Positions 40,969 to 49,466 of a stretch of 64,000 bases of DNA are shown in pieces. Position 1 is the first letter of the stretch, and each line of letters opens with the position of its first letter. The translations under genes were made by a program, and so were the position numbers. Under the pieces are notes generated by a model, which saw only the letters and a list, made by a program, of their open reading frames with translations, had not been told where the DNA came from and searched no databases. The stretch comes from Paraburkholderia caribensis (GTDB lineage Bacteria; Pseudomonadota; Gammaproteobacteria; Burkholderiales; Burkholderiaceae). The stretch covers positions 1,736,001-1,800,000 of the forward strand of contig NZ_CP026103.1 of assembly GCF_002902945.1 (NCBI RefSeq), in the 5' to 3' direction.

Positions 40969-42144
40969 TTACGCGGCGGCAGAGGCCGCGTCAGCGTGCG
41001 CCAGCACGAGCCGGTTGCCGCCCAGCGACTTCGCGCGATACAACGCCTGGTCGGCGGCGGCCAGCAGATCGACCAGCGCGGAAGCGCCGCTTGCGGACTG
41101 CGCAAGTCCGACGCTGACCGTCGCCTCGACGCCGAGTCCGTTGACGCTGAGCGTGGTCGTGCCACCGAAGGCAACCACCAGCGCTTCGCCCGCTTCTTTC
41201 GCGCGAAAGCTGTCGTGGCCCGGCAGCAAGGCCGCAAACTCCTCGCCGCCGATGCGCGCGAGCAGCGCATCCGGTCCGAGCACGCTGCGGGCAATGTCGG
41301 CGAATGATTTCAGCACGCGATCGCCCGTCTCATGACCGTAGCGGTCATTGATCTTCTTGAAGTGGTCGAGGTCCACGGCAAGCAGCGACACGGGCTGCGC
41401 CGCGCCGCCTTCACCGAGCACGCGCGAGCCCTGCTCGAAGAACCATCGGCGATTGCCGATGCCAGTCAGAAAATCCGTCTGCGACTGCAGCAGCAGTTGT
41501 CCGTGCGATTCGTCGCGCACGAGGCGCAGCAAGGTCATGGGGAGAACGACGGAATACAGCACGCCCTCGTACATCGTGATCTTGCTCGCGGTCATCAGGA
41601 AGTCGAATCCGAACTTCGCAACGAGCCAAGGCAGGATCAACGCCCTGAATGCGTACAAGACGGCATGCGCGCCCGACACCAGCATCGCGATCTGCTGCGC
41701 CTGCAAGTGCTTTCTGCCGTCGCCGCGCGCCAGTTCGAATGCCGTCATGCCGGATGCGAACGAGATTGGAATCGCGCTCGGATACATCCACATCACGTCC
41801 TGCCATTTCGTGCCGGCAATGACCCACGCAAGCGCCAGCAGCACGAGCACGGCGAGCGAAAGCCGCACGTGCTTGCGGCCGTTCAGTGCCGCCACGCCAT
41901 GCAGAACCAGCAGATAACCGCTCACAATGACGAGATTGCTCAGCGCGGAACCGAGCGCGCCGGGAAACTCGCGACGCCAGGAAGCCGCCGCGCAGCCGAT
42001 GGCCAGCGTGGCGAATCCCGCTGCGAATATTCCCAGTTCCCTGCTGCGCTTCGGGTGAACACGTCGCTCCCAGAGCGTCATCAACGCACTGGCGAAGAGA
42101 GTCCCGATCAGGAGGAGATAAAGCGTATTAAGATCGACATGCAT
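40969..42144 (-). CDS. Membrane-bound diguanylate cyclase (GGDEF)
   Basis: 391 residues. Six or so hydrophobic helices (about 1-205) then a GGDEF domain (about 225-385) with active site G-G-E-E-F (R-I-G-G-E-E-F-A-A-L-L-P) and metal-binding D in L-L-A-V-D-L-D-H-F. It should make cyclic di-GMP. The sensor is a membrane 5-7TM module with no recognised ligand. ATG 42144 preferred over 42174; neither has a strong ribosome-binding site. Confidence 0.9.
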   Translation of the reverse strand: MHVDLNTLYLLLIGTLFASALMTLWERRVHPKRSRELGIFAAGFATLAIGCAAASWRREFPGALGSALSNLVIVSGYLLVLHGVAALNGRKHVRLSLAVLVLLALAWVIAGTKWQDVMWMYPSAIPISFASGMTAFELARGDGRKHLQAQQIAMLVSGAHAVLYAFRALILPWLVAKFGFDFLMTASKITMYEGVLYSVVLPMTLLRLVRDESHGQLLLQSQTDFLTGIGNRRWFFEQGSRVLGEGGAAQPVSLLAVDLDHFKKINDRYGHETGDRVLKSFADIARSVLGPDALLARIGGEEFAALLPGHDSFRAKEAGEALVVAFGGTTTLSVNGLGVEATVSVGLAQSASGASALVDLLAAADQALYRAKSLGGNRLVLAHADAASAAA

Positions 42145-42330
42145 CGCTGACGTAAGGGCACTACGCCGGTACATCGCGGCGGCAGTCGCATTTTACGCTG
42201 AAAATAAGCCTGCATCGTGATCGTCAGGTCCGCGCCGCATTACGCTTGCCAACGCGGGCACGCTCCATGCTGCGTGATGCACGCCGCCCGCAAAGTGGTG
42301 CCAACGAGCGTCTGTCATCCATGTCGTCTT

Positions 42331-44991
42331 ATGACCGATCCGATCGATCCTGAGCACAACGCAGCACGAGCCGCAGCCGACGCGGACGCCGATCGCGATC
42401 CCACCGATGCATCCGGCATCGACGACGCAGACAGCCCGGCGCCGCGCCGCCGCGCGCCCCGCCCTCGCCGGATACCGAAAGCGCGCGCCGCGCCCGCGCC
42501 GGACGCCTTCACGCCCGCCGCCTATGCGCCCGATCCCGACAGGGCAAAGGAGCCCTTCGACGCCCGCGTCCAGCAGTGGTTCGATGCGCGCGAGTGGCAG
42601 CCATTCGATTTTCAGCGCGAAGTCTGGCGCGCGATTGCAGCAGGTTCCAGCGGACTGCTGCATGCGACCACGGGCGCCGGTAAGACATGGGCCGTCTGGT
42701 TCGGGGCGATGGCCACATTCGGCGATCACACGCCGCGCGCGCTCGCGGACCCGCTCACCGTGTTGTGGATTACGCCGATGCGCGCGCTCGCCGCCGACAC
42801 CGCCCGCGCGTTGCAAAGCGCGGCGCGCGAACTCGGCGTGCCGTGGACGATCGGACTGCGCACGGGCGACACCGGCTCGACGGAGCGGGCGCGCCAAAGC
42901 CGGCGCATGCCGAGCGCGCTCGTCACGACACCCGAAAGCCTGTCGCTGATGCTCACGCGCAGCGATGCCCGCGAAGCGCTGAAACACGTGCGCCTCGTCG
43001 TCGTCGACGAATGGCATGAACTGCTCGGCAACAAGCGCGGCACGCAAACGCAGCTTGCAATCGCGCATCTCGCGCGGTGGCGAACGGATCTTCAGGTATG
43101 GGGACTGTCGGCGACGCTCGGCAATCTCCCGTTCGCCGCCGACGTGCTGCTCGCGCCCGTTCGCACGCCGCGCGTGACGGTGAGCGGCATGCAGCCGAAG
43201 ACGCTGATCATCGACACGCTGATTCCCGCGACGATCGAACGCTTTCCGTGGGGCGGCCATCTCGGCACGCGTCAGGTCGGCCCTGTCGCCGAGGGTATCG
43301 ACGAAGCGCGCACGTCGCTCGTCTTCACGAATACGCGCTCGCAGGCCGAGATCTGGTATCAGGCGCTGCTCGCGTTGCGCCCCGACTGGGCCGGGTTGAT
43401 CGCGCTCCATCACGGCTCGCTTGCGCAGGAAGTGCGCGAATGGGTCGAGGACGGCCTGAAGACGGGCAAGTTGAAGACCGTCGTCTGCACATCGAGCCTC
43501 GATCTGGGCGTCGACTTTCTGCCCGTCGAACGCGTGTTCCAGATCGGCTCGCCAAAGGGCGTCGCGCGGTTGATGCAGCGCGCGGGACGCTCGGGGCATG
43601 CGCCGGGCCGCGCATCGCGCATCACGATCGTGCCGACGCACGCGCTCGAACTCGTCGAAGCCGCAGCGGCGCGGCGTGCCGTCGAAGCGCGGCGCATCGA
43701 AGGCCGCGAGACGCCGCGCAAGCCGTTCGACGTGCTGGTCCAGCATCTCGTCACGGTCGCGATCGGCGGCGGTTTCAAGTCACCCGAACTGTTCGACGAG
43801 GTTCGCACGACGTTCGCGTATCGCGAGCTGACCCAGCAGGAATTCGACTGGGCGCTTGCGTTCGTCGAACGCGGCGGACCGTCGTTGCGCGCTTACCCGG
43901 ACTTTCACCGCGTCGTGCGCGACGATGACGGCGTGTATCGCGTGTCGCGCGACGATCTGATCCGCCGGCATCGCAGCAACGTCGGCACGATCGTCGCCAA
44001 TGCGACGCTGCATGTCGCGTGGGTCACGGGCGGACGGATCGGCTCGATGGAGGAGTCGTTCATCTCGCGCCTGAAGCCCGGCGACGTGTTCACGTTCGGC
44101 GGCCGCGCGCTCGAACTGGTGCGCGTGCGCGACATGACGGCCTATGTGCGGCGCGCGGCTTCATCGCGCGGCGCGATGCCGCAGTGGGCGGGCAGCAAGA
44201 TGCCGCTCTCGTCCGAACTGGCGGACGCGACGCTCGCGATGCTCGCCGAGGCCGATCGCGGCGTGTACGTCGAGCCGGAGATGATCGCGATCCGGCCTTT
44301 GCTGGAGTTGCAGGCGAGCTGGTCGGCGCTGCCGGAAACGGGGCTGCTGGTCGCCGAAATACTGCGCACGCGCGAAGGCCATCACTTCTTCTGTTACCCG
44401 TTTGCGGGGCGGGTCGCGCATATCGGCCTGGCGTCGCTGCTCGGCTGGCGCGCGGCGCGCGACCGGCCGGGCACGTTTTCGATCTCGGCCAACGACTACG
44501 GCTTCGAACTGTTGTCGTCGCAACCGTTCGACTGGGCGACGCTGATCGCCGAAGGTCTGTTTGCTTCCACGCGCCTTGCCGACGACATCATGGACAGCCT
44601 CAATGCCTCCGAACTCGCGATGCGCCGCTTCCGCGAAATTGCGCGCGTCGCGGGTCTCGTCTATCAGGCGCATCCGGGACAGCAGAAAAGCGCACGGCAG
44701 TTGCAGGCGTCGAGCGGTCTCTTTTATGAAGTGTTTCGCAAGCACGACAACGGCAATCTGCTGCTGACGCAGGCCGACGCCGAAGTGAAGTTGCAGGAAC
44801 TCGATCTCGATCGCATCCGCCGCGCGCTCGACACGATGCGCGCGAGCCGGCTCGCGTTGACGCACCCGAAGAAGCCGACGCCGTTCGCGTTTCCGCTGAT
44901 CGTCGCGCGTATCCGCGAAAAGGTCAGCACCGAAAAGCTCGCGGACCGTATCGAGCGGATGCTGGCTGAACTCGACAAGGCTGCGCACTGA
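42331..44991 (+). CDS. Ligase-associated DNA damage response DEXH-box helicase (Lhr-like)
   Basis: 886 residues. Low-complexity Ala/Pro/Arg N-terminal tail (residues 1-80), then superfamily 2 motifs: Walker A A-T-T-G-A-G-K-T-W, DEXH box V-D-E-W-H-E-L, motif V T-S-S-L-D-L-G-V-D-F and motif VI Q-R-A-G-R-S-G-H; the Lhr winged-helix/beta region follows. Its stop overlaps the next gene's ATG, so the two are coupled. In the four-gene set this helicase goes with a nuclease, exonuclease and DNA ligase; only the nuclease is present here. Earlier in-frame GTG starts at 42217 are less likely. Confidence 0.92.
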   Translation: MTDPIDPEHNAARAAADADADRDPTDASGIDDADSPAPRRRAPRPRRIPKARAAPAPDAFTPAAYAPDPDRAKEPFDARVQQWFDAREWQPFDFQREVWRAIAAGSSGLLHATTGAGKTWAVWFGAMATFGDHTPRALADPLTVLWITPMRALAADTARALQSAARELGVPWTIGLRTGDTGSTERARQSRRMPSALVTTPESLSLMLTRSDAREALKHVRLVVVDEWHELLGNKRGTQTQLAIAHLARWRTDLQVWGLSATLGNLPFAADVLLAPVRTPRVTVSGMQPKTLIIDTLIPATIERFPWGGHLGTRQVGPVAEGIDEARTSLVFTNTRSQAEIWYQALLALRPDWAGLIALHHGSLAQEVREWVEDGLKTGKLKTVVCTSSLDLGVDFLPVERVFQIGSPKGVARLMQRAGRSGHAPGRASRITIVPTHALELVEAAAARRAVEARRIEGRETPRKPFDVLVQHLVTVAIGGGFKSPELFDEVRTTFAYRELTQQEFDWALAFVERGGPSLRAYPDFHRVVRDDDGVYRVSRDDLIRRHRSNVGTIVANATLHVAWVTGGRIGSMEESFISRLKPGDVFTFGGRALELVRVRDMTAYVRRAASSRGAMPQWAGSKMPLSSELADATLAMLAEADRGVYVEPEMIAIRPLLELQASWSALPETGLLVAEILRTREGHHFFCYPFAGRVAHIGLASLLGWRAARDRPGTFSISANDYGFELLSSQPFDWATLIAEGLFASTRLADDIMDSLNASELAMRRFREIARVAGLVYQAHPGQQKSARQLQASSGLFYEVFRKHDNGNLLLTQADAEVKLQELDLDRIRRALDTMRASRLALTHPKKPTPFAFPLIVARIREKVSTEKLADRIERMLAELDKAAH

Positions 44992-45659
44992 TGACGTTCG
45001 AAACCGTGACCGTCGAAGTGAATGGTTATCCGCTGCAACTGTCCGCGCAGCGCGCCGCGTTCGATCCGCAACTGAAAAGCCTGTTCATCGCCGACGCGCA
45101 CTTCGGCAAGGATGCCGTGTTTCGCGCGCATGGCCTGCCCGTGCCGGCGGGCGCGACGGCCGACGATCTCGCACGGCTCGATGCGCTGATCGCCGCGCAC
45201 GCGCCCGAGTCGATCGTGTTTCTCGGCGATCTGCTGCACGGACCCGAATCGCTCGGCAGCGCGACGATGCAGGCGCTCGGCGAATGGCGCGCGCGGCATG
45301 CGTTGGTGCGTGTCGTGATGGTCGAAGGGAATCACGACCGGACTGCCGGGCTGCTGCCGCTCGCGCTCGGTGTCGAGACGGTGATCGAACCGTGGCGGCA
45401 CGGGCCGTGGGCGTTGTGCCATTACCCGCAGGTGATCGACGGCGCGTACGTGCTCGCGGGCCACGAGCATCCCGTCTATGTGATCGCGAGCCGCGCGGAT
45501 TCCGTGCGCGTGCCCTGCTTCCGCCTTGCCGCGCGATGCGGTGTGCTGCCTGCGTTCGGCGCGTTCACGGGCGGTTTCGTCGTCAACCAGTCCGCCGACG
45601 ATGCGGCGATCTATGCGGTCGCGCAGAACCGCGTGATCGCGGTGCGCGAGCGTCGATAG
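44991..45659 (+). CDS. pdeM: Ligase-associated DNA damage response endonuclease PdeM
   Basis: 222 residues, calcineurin-type metallophosphoesterase. Metal ligand segments: D-A-H-F-G-K-D-A-V-F-R, G-D-L-L-H-G, G-N-H-D-R and G-H-E-H-P-V. ATG 44991 shares its A with the helicase TGA (TGATG), a coupled arrangement. It acts in repair of DNA strand breaks with the helicase. Name follows the TIGR04123-type family pairing; identification from family knowledge. Confidence 0.9.
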   Translation: MTFETVTVEVNGYPLQLSAQRAAFDPQLKSLFIADAHFGKDAVFRAHGLPVPAGATADDLARLDALIAAHAPESIVFLGDLLHGPESLGSATMQALGEWRARHALVRVVMVEGNHDRTAGLLPLALGVETVIEPWRHGPWALCHYPQVIDGAYVLAGHEHPVYVIASRADSVRVPCFRLAARCGVLPAFGAFTGGFVVNQSADDAAIYAVAQNRVIAVRERR

Positions 45660-45796
45660 AAGCGTCGCGGATTGGACGGGCTCCAGGCGCTTCGTATCGC
45701 GCGACATGCCTGCGCGTGCTCACGGCTTCACGCGCCGCTCCCGGCCAGACTGTGCGGACGCTCAATGTCCGGATCGTCACGGGAGGTCGTTTCATC

Positions 45797-46708
45797 ATGC
45801 CCAAAGTCAACGGCAGTTCGCCGTCCCCTATCGCCGCCACGCCGGCTGCCGGCCCGAGCCAGCCGGCGCCGTCGACTGCCGGCGTCAAGCGCCGCGCCTC
45901 CAGCCCGTTGCCCGGCATGCCGCCATCCGCGAAACAGAAGAAGACGTCGTCGGTGAACGACGCTCCCGCCGACTGGCATACGGAAGTGACGCGGTTCGGC
46001 ATCTCAGGAAACGGCATTGCAAAGGCGCCGGGCGGTAAAGGCAAGTCACTCGCGACGCACGGCGAGACGACGCTGCAAGACCCGTCGGCCTCACCCATCG
46101 GCGCGCTCGGCGCAGCCAGGCCGGACGATCTGATCAAGAAAACAGACGCGCCGAATGCGGGCGATCACTCTCCGTCGATTTCATCCGTGAATCGCACGCA
46201 GGCTGACGAGGCGAAAGTGCTCGGCCGTGGCGCCACGGCGGTTGCCGGCGCCTTCAACGTCCGCGAAAGCGACGTGCCGACCTTGCAGTTCAGCAACGAA
46301 AAATTCCAGATCGACAAGGACAACCATAACAAGCCGAGAGACTCCGCCGCGCACAGCGCATTTACGTCGTTGCGCGAGATGCACGGCGTCGGCGAGAAAA
46401 GCGCGCACGCGAACATGGACTCGCTGCTCGATGCGACAGCGCGCGCCTACTCGCCGTACAACGCACACGGCGAGCCGGCAAAGGGCGGTGTAGCGCTACC
46501 CAAGACCAACGTTCACGCGGAAAGCGCGCGCGGTGTGAGTTTGCACAAGTCGTCCCAAGGCGTCGATCCGATGGTCGGCCAGCAGATGATGAACATGTGG
46601 TATCGCCAGAACATGGACGGCAAGCCGATGCTCGACGAACTCATCAGAAACCGTCAAGCGAATGCCGCGAACAACGCCACCGACGATCCGATGGACACGA
46701 CGTCATGA
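45797..46708 (+). CDS. Unrecognised protein with bipartite NLS-like motif; possible secreted effector
   Basis: 303 residues. Residues 1-55 are Pro/Ala/Ser-rich and disordered and contain K-R-R (31-33), a 12-residue spacer and K-Q-K-K (46-49), the classic bipartite nuclear-localisation pattern. The rest is polar and likely helical in part: a segment from about 170 to 300 reads like a folded domain (H-S-A-F-T-S-L-R-E-M-H-G-V-G, M-N-M-W-Y-R-Q-N-M-D-G-K-P-M-L-D-E-L). No signal peptide or membrane helix. ATG 45797 has GGGAGG upstream. It follows pdeM but is separated by 137 bases and has no evident link. No family recognised; convergent with an AAA+ ATPase. Confidence 0.72.
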   Translation: MPKVNGSSPSPIAATPAAGPSQPAPSTAGVKRRASSPLPGMPPSAKQKKTSSVNDAPADWHTEVTRFGISGNGIAKAPGGKGKSLATHGETTLQDPSASPIGALGAARPDDLIKKTDAPNAGDHSPSISSVNRTQADEAKVLGRGATAVAGAFNVRESDVPTLQFSNEKFQIDKDNHNKPRDSAAHSAFTSLREMHGVGEKSAHANMDSLLDATARAYSPYNAHGEPAKGGVALPKTNVHAESARGVSLHKSSQGVDPMVGQQMMNMWYRQNMDGKPMLDELIRNRQANAANNATDDPMDTTS

Positions 46709-46718
46709 GCCCAAGCCG

Positions 46719-48341
46719 TCACGCGTGTCCGCGAAACGTCGCGCAGATCCTGAACGCATCCTCCGACAGCGGGATCGCTTTCGCGCGGCAATAGCGCGTG
46801 GTCAGCTTCAACAGCTCCTTGATGTCGCGTCCGCTCGATTGCGGCCACGCGTCGGTGAGCGCCTCGATCAGTTCATCGCCGAGGTCCGCGCCCAGTTGCG
46901 CGGCCAGCAGCTTCCACAAGCGGATCGCGTCGGCTCTCGGCGGCGTCTCGTAGTGAATCTTCGCGATGCAGCGCGACAGGATCGCGTCGTCGACATCGTC
47001 GATCCGGTTGGTCGTCATGAACAGCAAGCCGTTGAAATACTCGAGCGTGCGCAGGAACTCGGCGACGATTGCGTTGTGCTCCAGATCGTTGTCGCGGCGG
47101 CGAATATAGACGTCGGCTTCATCGAGCAGCAGGATCGCGTTCCAGCGCGTCGCGCGCTGCAGGATGCCTGACAGCGCCGCGCCCACCGACGCCGCCGTCG
47201 TGCCGAGTTGCCCCGAATGCACGCGATACAACGGCTTGCCGACCACTTCCGAATAAACCTCCGCCGTCAGCGTCTTCCCCAGGCCGGGTGCGCCCTGGCA
47301 AAGAATCGTCGTGCCGCCCGATTTGCCCGGCACGAAGTCCTGCACAAACACATTCGTCTTCGACGTGAGAATGTCGATCAGATCACGATGGTGGGACGGC
47401 AGGACCAGCTTGTCGCGCAGTTCGGGCTGATAGCGATACGCAGCCATGTGCTGGACATGCACCCAGATATCGCGGTGCCATTCCATGTGAAAGAGGCACA
47501 CGTAACAATGCAGAGGCACCTTGTCGAAGCCGCTGTCGATGTTCGCGTCGCGCCAGAAACCGGCTTCGGCCGTCATCAGGAAGCGGCGCTCGAGCGTCTC
47601 TTCGTCGTTCACGCACTTTGCGCTCACGCCTTCCGGAATGCGGATCAGTTCGGCACCTGCCTTCGCGTCGATCGCATACGCGGCCTTCGACACCACGAAC
47701 TGTGCGCCGAAACGCGGCTGGAATTCGAGGAAGCGCTGCGCGTGGCGTTCGTATTCGAGCTTGAATTCGGGGCATTCCTTGTAGAAGCCGAACTCGGCGA
47801 GCAGTTCGGGAATCGTGCGGTTCACGATGTCGTGCCGGTTGATCACGAGCGACGTCGTCATGCCGGAGTGCCGCAAATGATGCTCGGTGCGCTCGGAGTT
47901 CGCGGATTGCATCGTATTGGCCAGCATGTCGACGACGACATACGGCATGCCCTGCTCGGGCTCGACCACGCGCATGCGGCGCACGAGCCACGGCAGCAAC
48001 GTGCCGTCCTTCGCGCGGCTGTAGAGCCAGCCGTCGATCGCGTCGCGCGCCAGATAGGCAACCAGGCCCGGCACGAGTTGATCGAGGCCCGGAATGATGC
48101 GCGCTTGCGGCGCGTTGTAGATGTTGTCGAGCGCGAGCATCTGGAACATCAGCGCGCGCTCGTTATTCGCCTTGCTCAGCGAATACAGCGTATTCAGCGA
48201 TCTCGAATCGAACAGCGCGCTCGACACCACCATGCTGCCGTGACATGCACCGTGCTGATTGAGCTGTCTGGCTAGCGGCGATCCCGATTCGATCATCGCA
48301 AGCAGCGGATGCACCAGTGATTCCGGTATTTCAAAGTCCAT
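46719..48341 (-). CDS. AAA+ ATPase with unknown N-terminal domain
   Basis: 540 residues. A long N-terminal domain of about 310 residues with no recognised fold is followed by an AAA+ module: Walker A G-A-P-G-L-G-K-T, Walker B L-L-L-D-E-A-D, sensor 1 M-T-T-N-R and arginine-finger S-R-C. C-terminal lid follows. Best described as a stand-alone remodelling ATPase; partner unknown. The GTG at 48368 is an alternative start. Ends 10 bases from the convergent effector-like gene, so transcripts overlap or terminate closely. Confidence 0.85.
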   Translation of the reverse strand: MDFEIPESLVHPLLAMIESGSPLARQLNQHGACHGSMVVSSALFDSRSLNTLYSLSKANNERALMFQMLALDNIYNAPQARIIPGLDQLVPGLVAYLARDAIDGWLYSRAKDGTLLPWLVRRMRVVEPEQGMPYVVVDMLANTMQSANSERTEHHLRHSGMTTSLVINRHDIVNRTIPELLAEFGFYKECPEFKLEYERHAQRFLEFQPRFGAQFVVSKAAYAIDAKAGAELIRIPEGVSAKCVNDEETLERRFLMTAEAGFWRDANIDSGFDKVPLHCYVCLFHMEWHRDIWVHVQHMAAYRYQPELRDKLVLPSHHRDLIDILTSKTNVFVQDFVPGKSGGTTILCQGAPGLGKTLTAEVYSEVVGKPLYRVHSGQLGTTAASVGAALSGILQRATRWNAILLLDEADVYIRRRDNDLEHNAIVAEFLRTLEYFNGLLFMTTNRIDDVDDAILSRCIAKIHYETPPRADAIRLWKLLAAQLGADLGDELIEALTDAWPQSSGRDIKELLKLTTRYCRAKAIPLSEDAFRICATFRGHA

Positions 48342-48394
48342 AGACGCACTCGTATCTGAGAGTGGCACGACACGTAATGACAGCTGCGCGCCGG

Positions 48395-49072
48395 CTAGCC
48401 GAGAAAGAACTCGATCGCCATGCCTGCGATGGCTGGCTGGATCGCATGTGGTCCGTTGAATTCGATGTAGCTCACGTCGTAGCCCGCGGCCTTCAGCCTG
48501 GCTGCGTTCGCGCGGCCGCTGGTTTCGATGGGCAGTTGCTCGTCGGCCAGGCCGTGCGCGATGAACACCTTGGGCGCACCTTCCTGTGTGAAGACCGACA
48601 TGAAGCCACCGGAGAACGCAATCACATGACTCGCGATATCGCCGTTCGTGATGCCGATCGACAGTGCGTAGCTCGCGCCGTCCGAGAAGCCGGCAAACGC
48701 GAGGCGGTTACGGTCGATCCGGTAGCGAGACGTGACTTCGACGAGCGCTCGATCGAGCCGCTCCAGGTCCGGGCCGCTGCCGCCGATCACGATGTCCCAG
48801 GTCGCGTACATCGAATGCGGCGCGAGGACGAGAAACCTGTCGCGCTCGGCGTGCTCTTCGATGAAAGGCAGAACCTTCTCGGGAAAGCCGCCTGCGCCAT
48901 GGAACATCACGATTAGCGGCACCTGCTCGCGCGCATCGAGGCCGGACGGGACGAACAGAATTGCGTCGCGCTCACCGGCGATGCCGAGCCGGTTGCGGCC
49001 CGGCGGTAGCGGCGGTTTGGCCGCGTCGGCGGGAGTGAAGGACAGGCGGCCAAGCAGCGACGGATCGAACAT
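48395..49072 (-). CDS. Alpha/beta hydrolase (esterase/phospholipase-like)
   Basis: 225 residues. Oxyanion-hole segment P-L-I-V-M-F-H-G-A-G-G and nucleophile elbow G-F-S-D-G identify the fold; V-F-I-A-H-G-L-A-D-E-Q-L-P holds the acid Asp and the G-P-H segment the His. Resembles carboxylesterase/phospholipase and PHB-depolymerase-like proteins. No signal peptide, so cytosolic. The start is uncertain (49072 or 49105). It follows the AAA+ gene on the same strand in reverse order and starts 53 bases upstream of it, so may be co-transcribed. Confidence 0.85.
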   Translation of the reverse strand: MFDPSLLGRLSFTPADAAKPPLPPGRNRLGIAGERDAILFVPSGLDAREQVPLIVMFHGAGGFPEKVLPFIEEHAERDRFLVLAPHSMYATWDIVIGGSGPDLERLDRALVEVTSRYRIDRNRLAFAGFSDGASYALSIGITNGDIASHVIAFSGGFMSVFTQEGAPKVFIAHGLADEQLPIETSGRANAARLKAAGYDVSYIEFNGPHAIQPAIAGMAIEFFLG

Positions 49073-49466
49073 GGTGGGACCTGGATTGGCGCCTGTGGCG
49101 CGCATGCATGAGTATGCCCGCCCGTTGCGGCTACGAGCCGTGCAGGCGGTTGAGGCGCTGCGGCTGATGCTGGCGGCAGCGCCTGTTGTGTGTTGATATG
49201 TAATATATCATGGGTTGAAGGAAGATGGGGTGGTGAGGCGGCCAACGTGGTGACGGACAAATACGACCTCATCCGAAACAAACAAATTTGACTTGTCGAA
49301 TCTAGACAAACAGATCTGATCGGGAGGCTGATTTCGCGCGTACGGACAGCTGCAAATAAGTCCGGCCCGAACACAAGGTATTGTTTTAACGTTTATTTCA
49401 GCTGTCGTCACATCGACCAAGGCGATCGCCTAAGTAAGCGATGGAGCGCAGTCCGCTGCGCTCGGT
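49073..49466. other. Intergenic region with A/T-rich half
   Basis: No gene seen. The 49200-49440 part is A/T-rich, with a small inverted repeat TTGTC / GACAA (7-base spacer) at 49293-49309 that could be a protein-binding site. It lies between the hydrolase start and the end of the dioxygenase gene. Confidence 0.4.

Noticed and set aside
42193..43746. A 517-codon minus-strand frame opposite the helicase gene
   Set aside because: Antisense shadow with an Arg-rich composition.
45660..45796. hrpII-like box upstream of the NLS-like protein gene
   Set aside because: A TTCG occurs but no second TTCG at the right distance.
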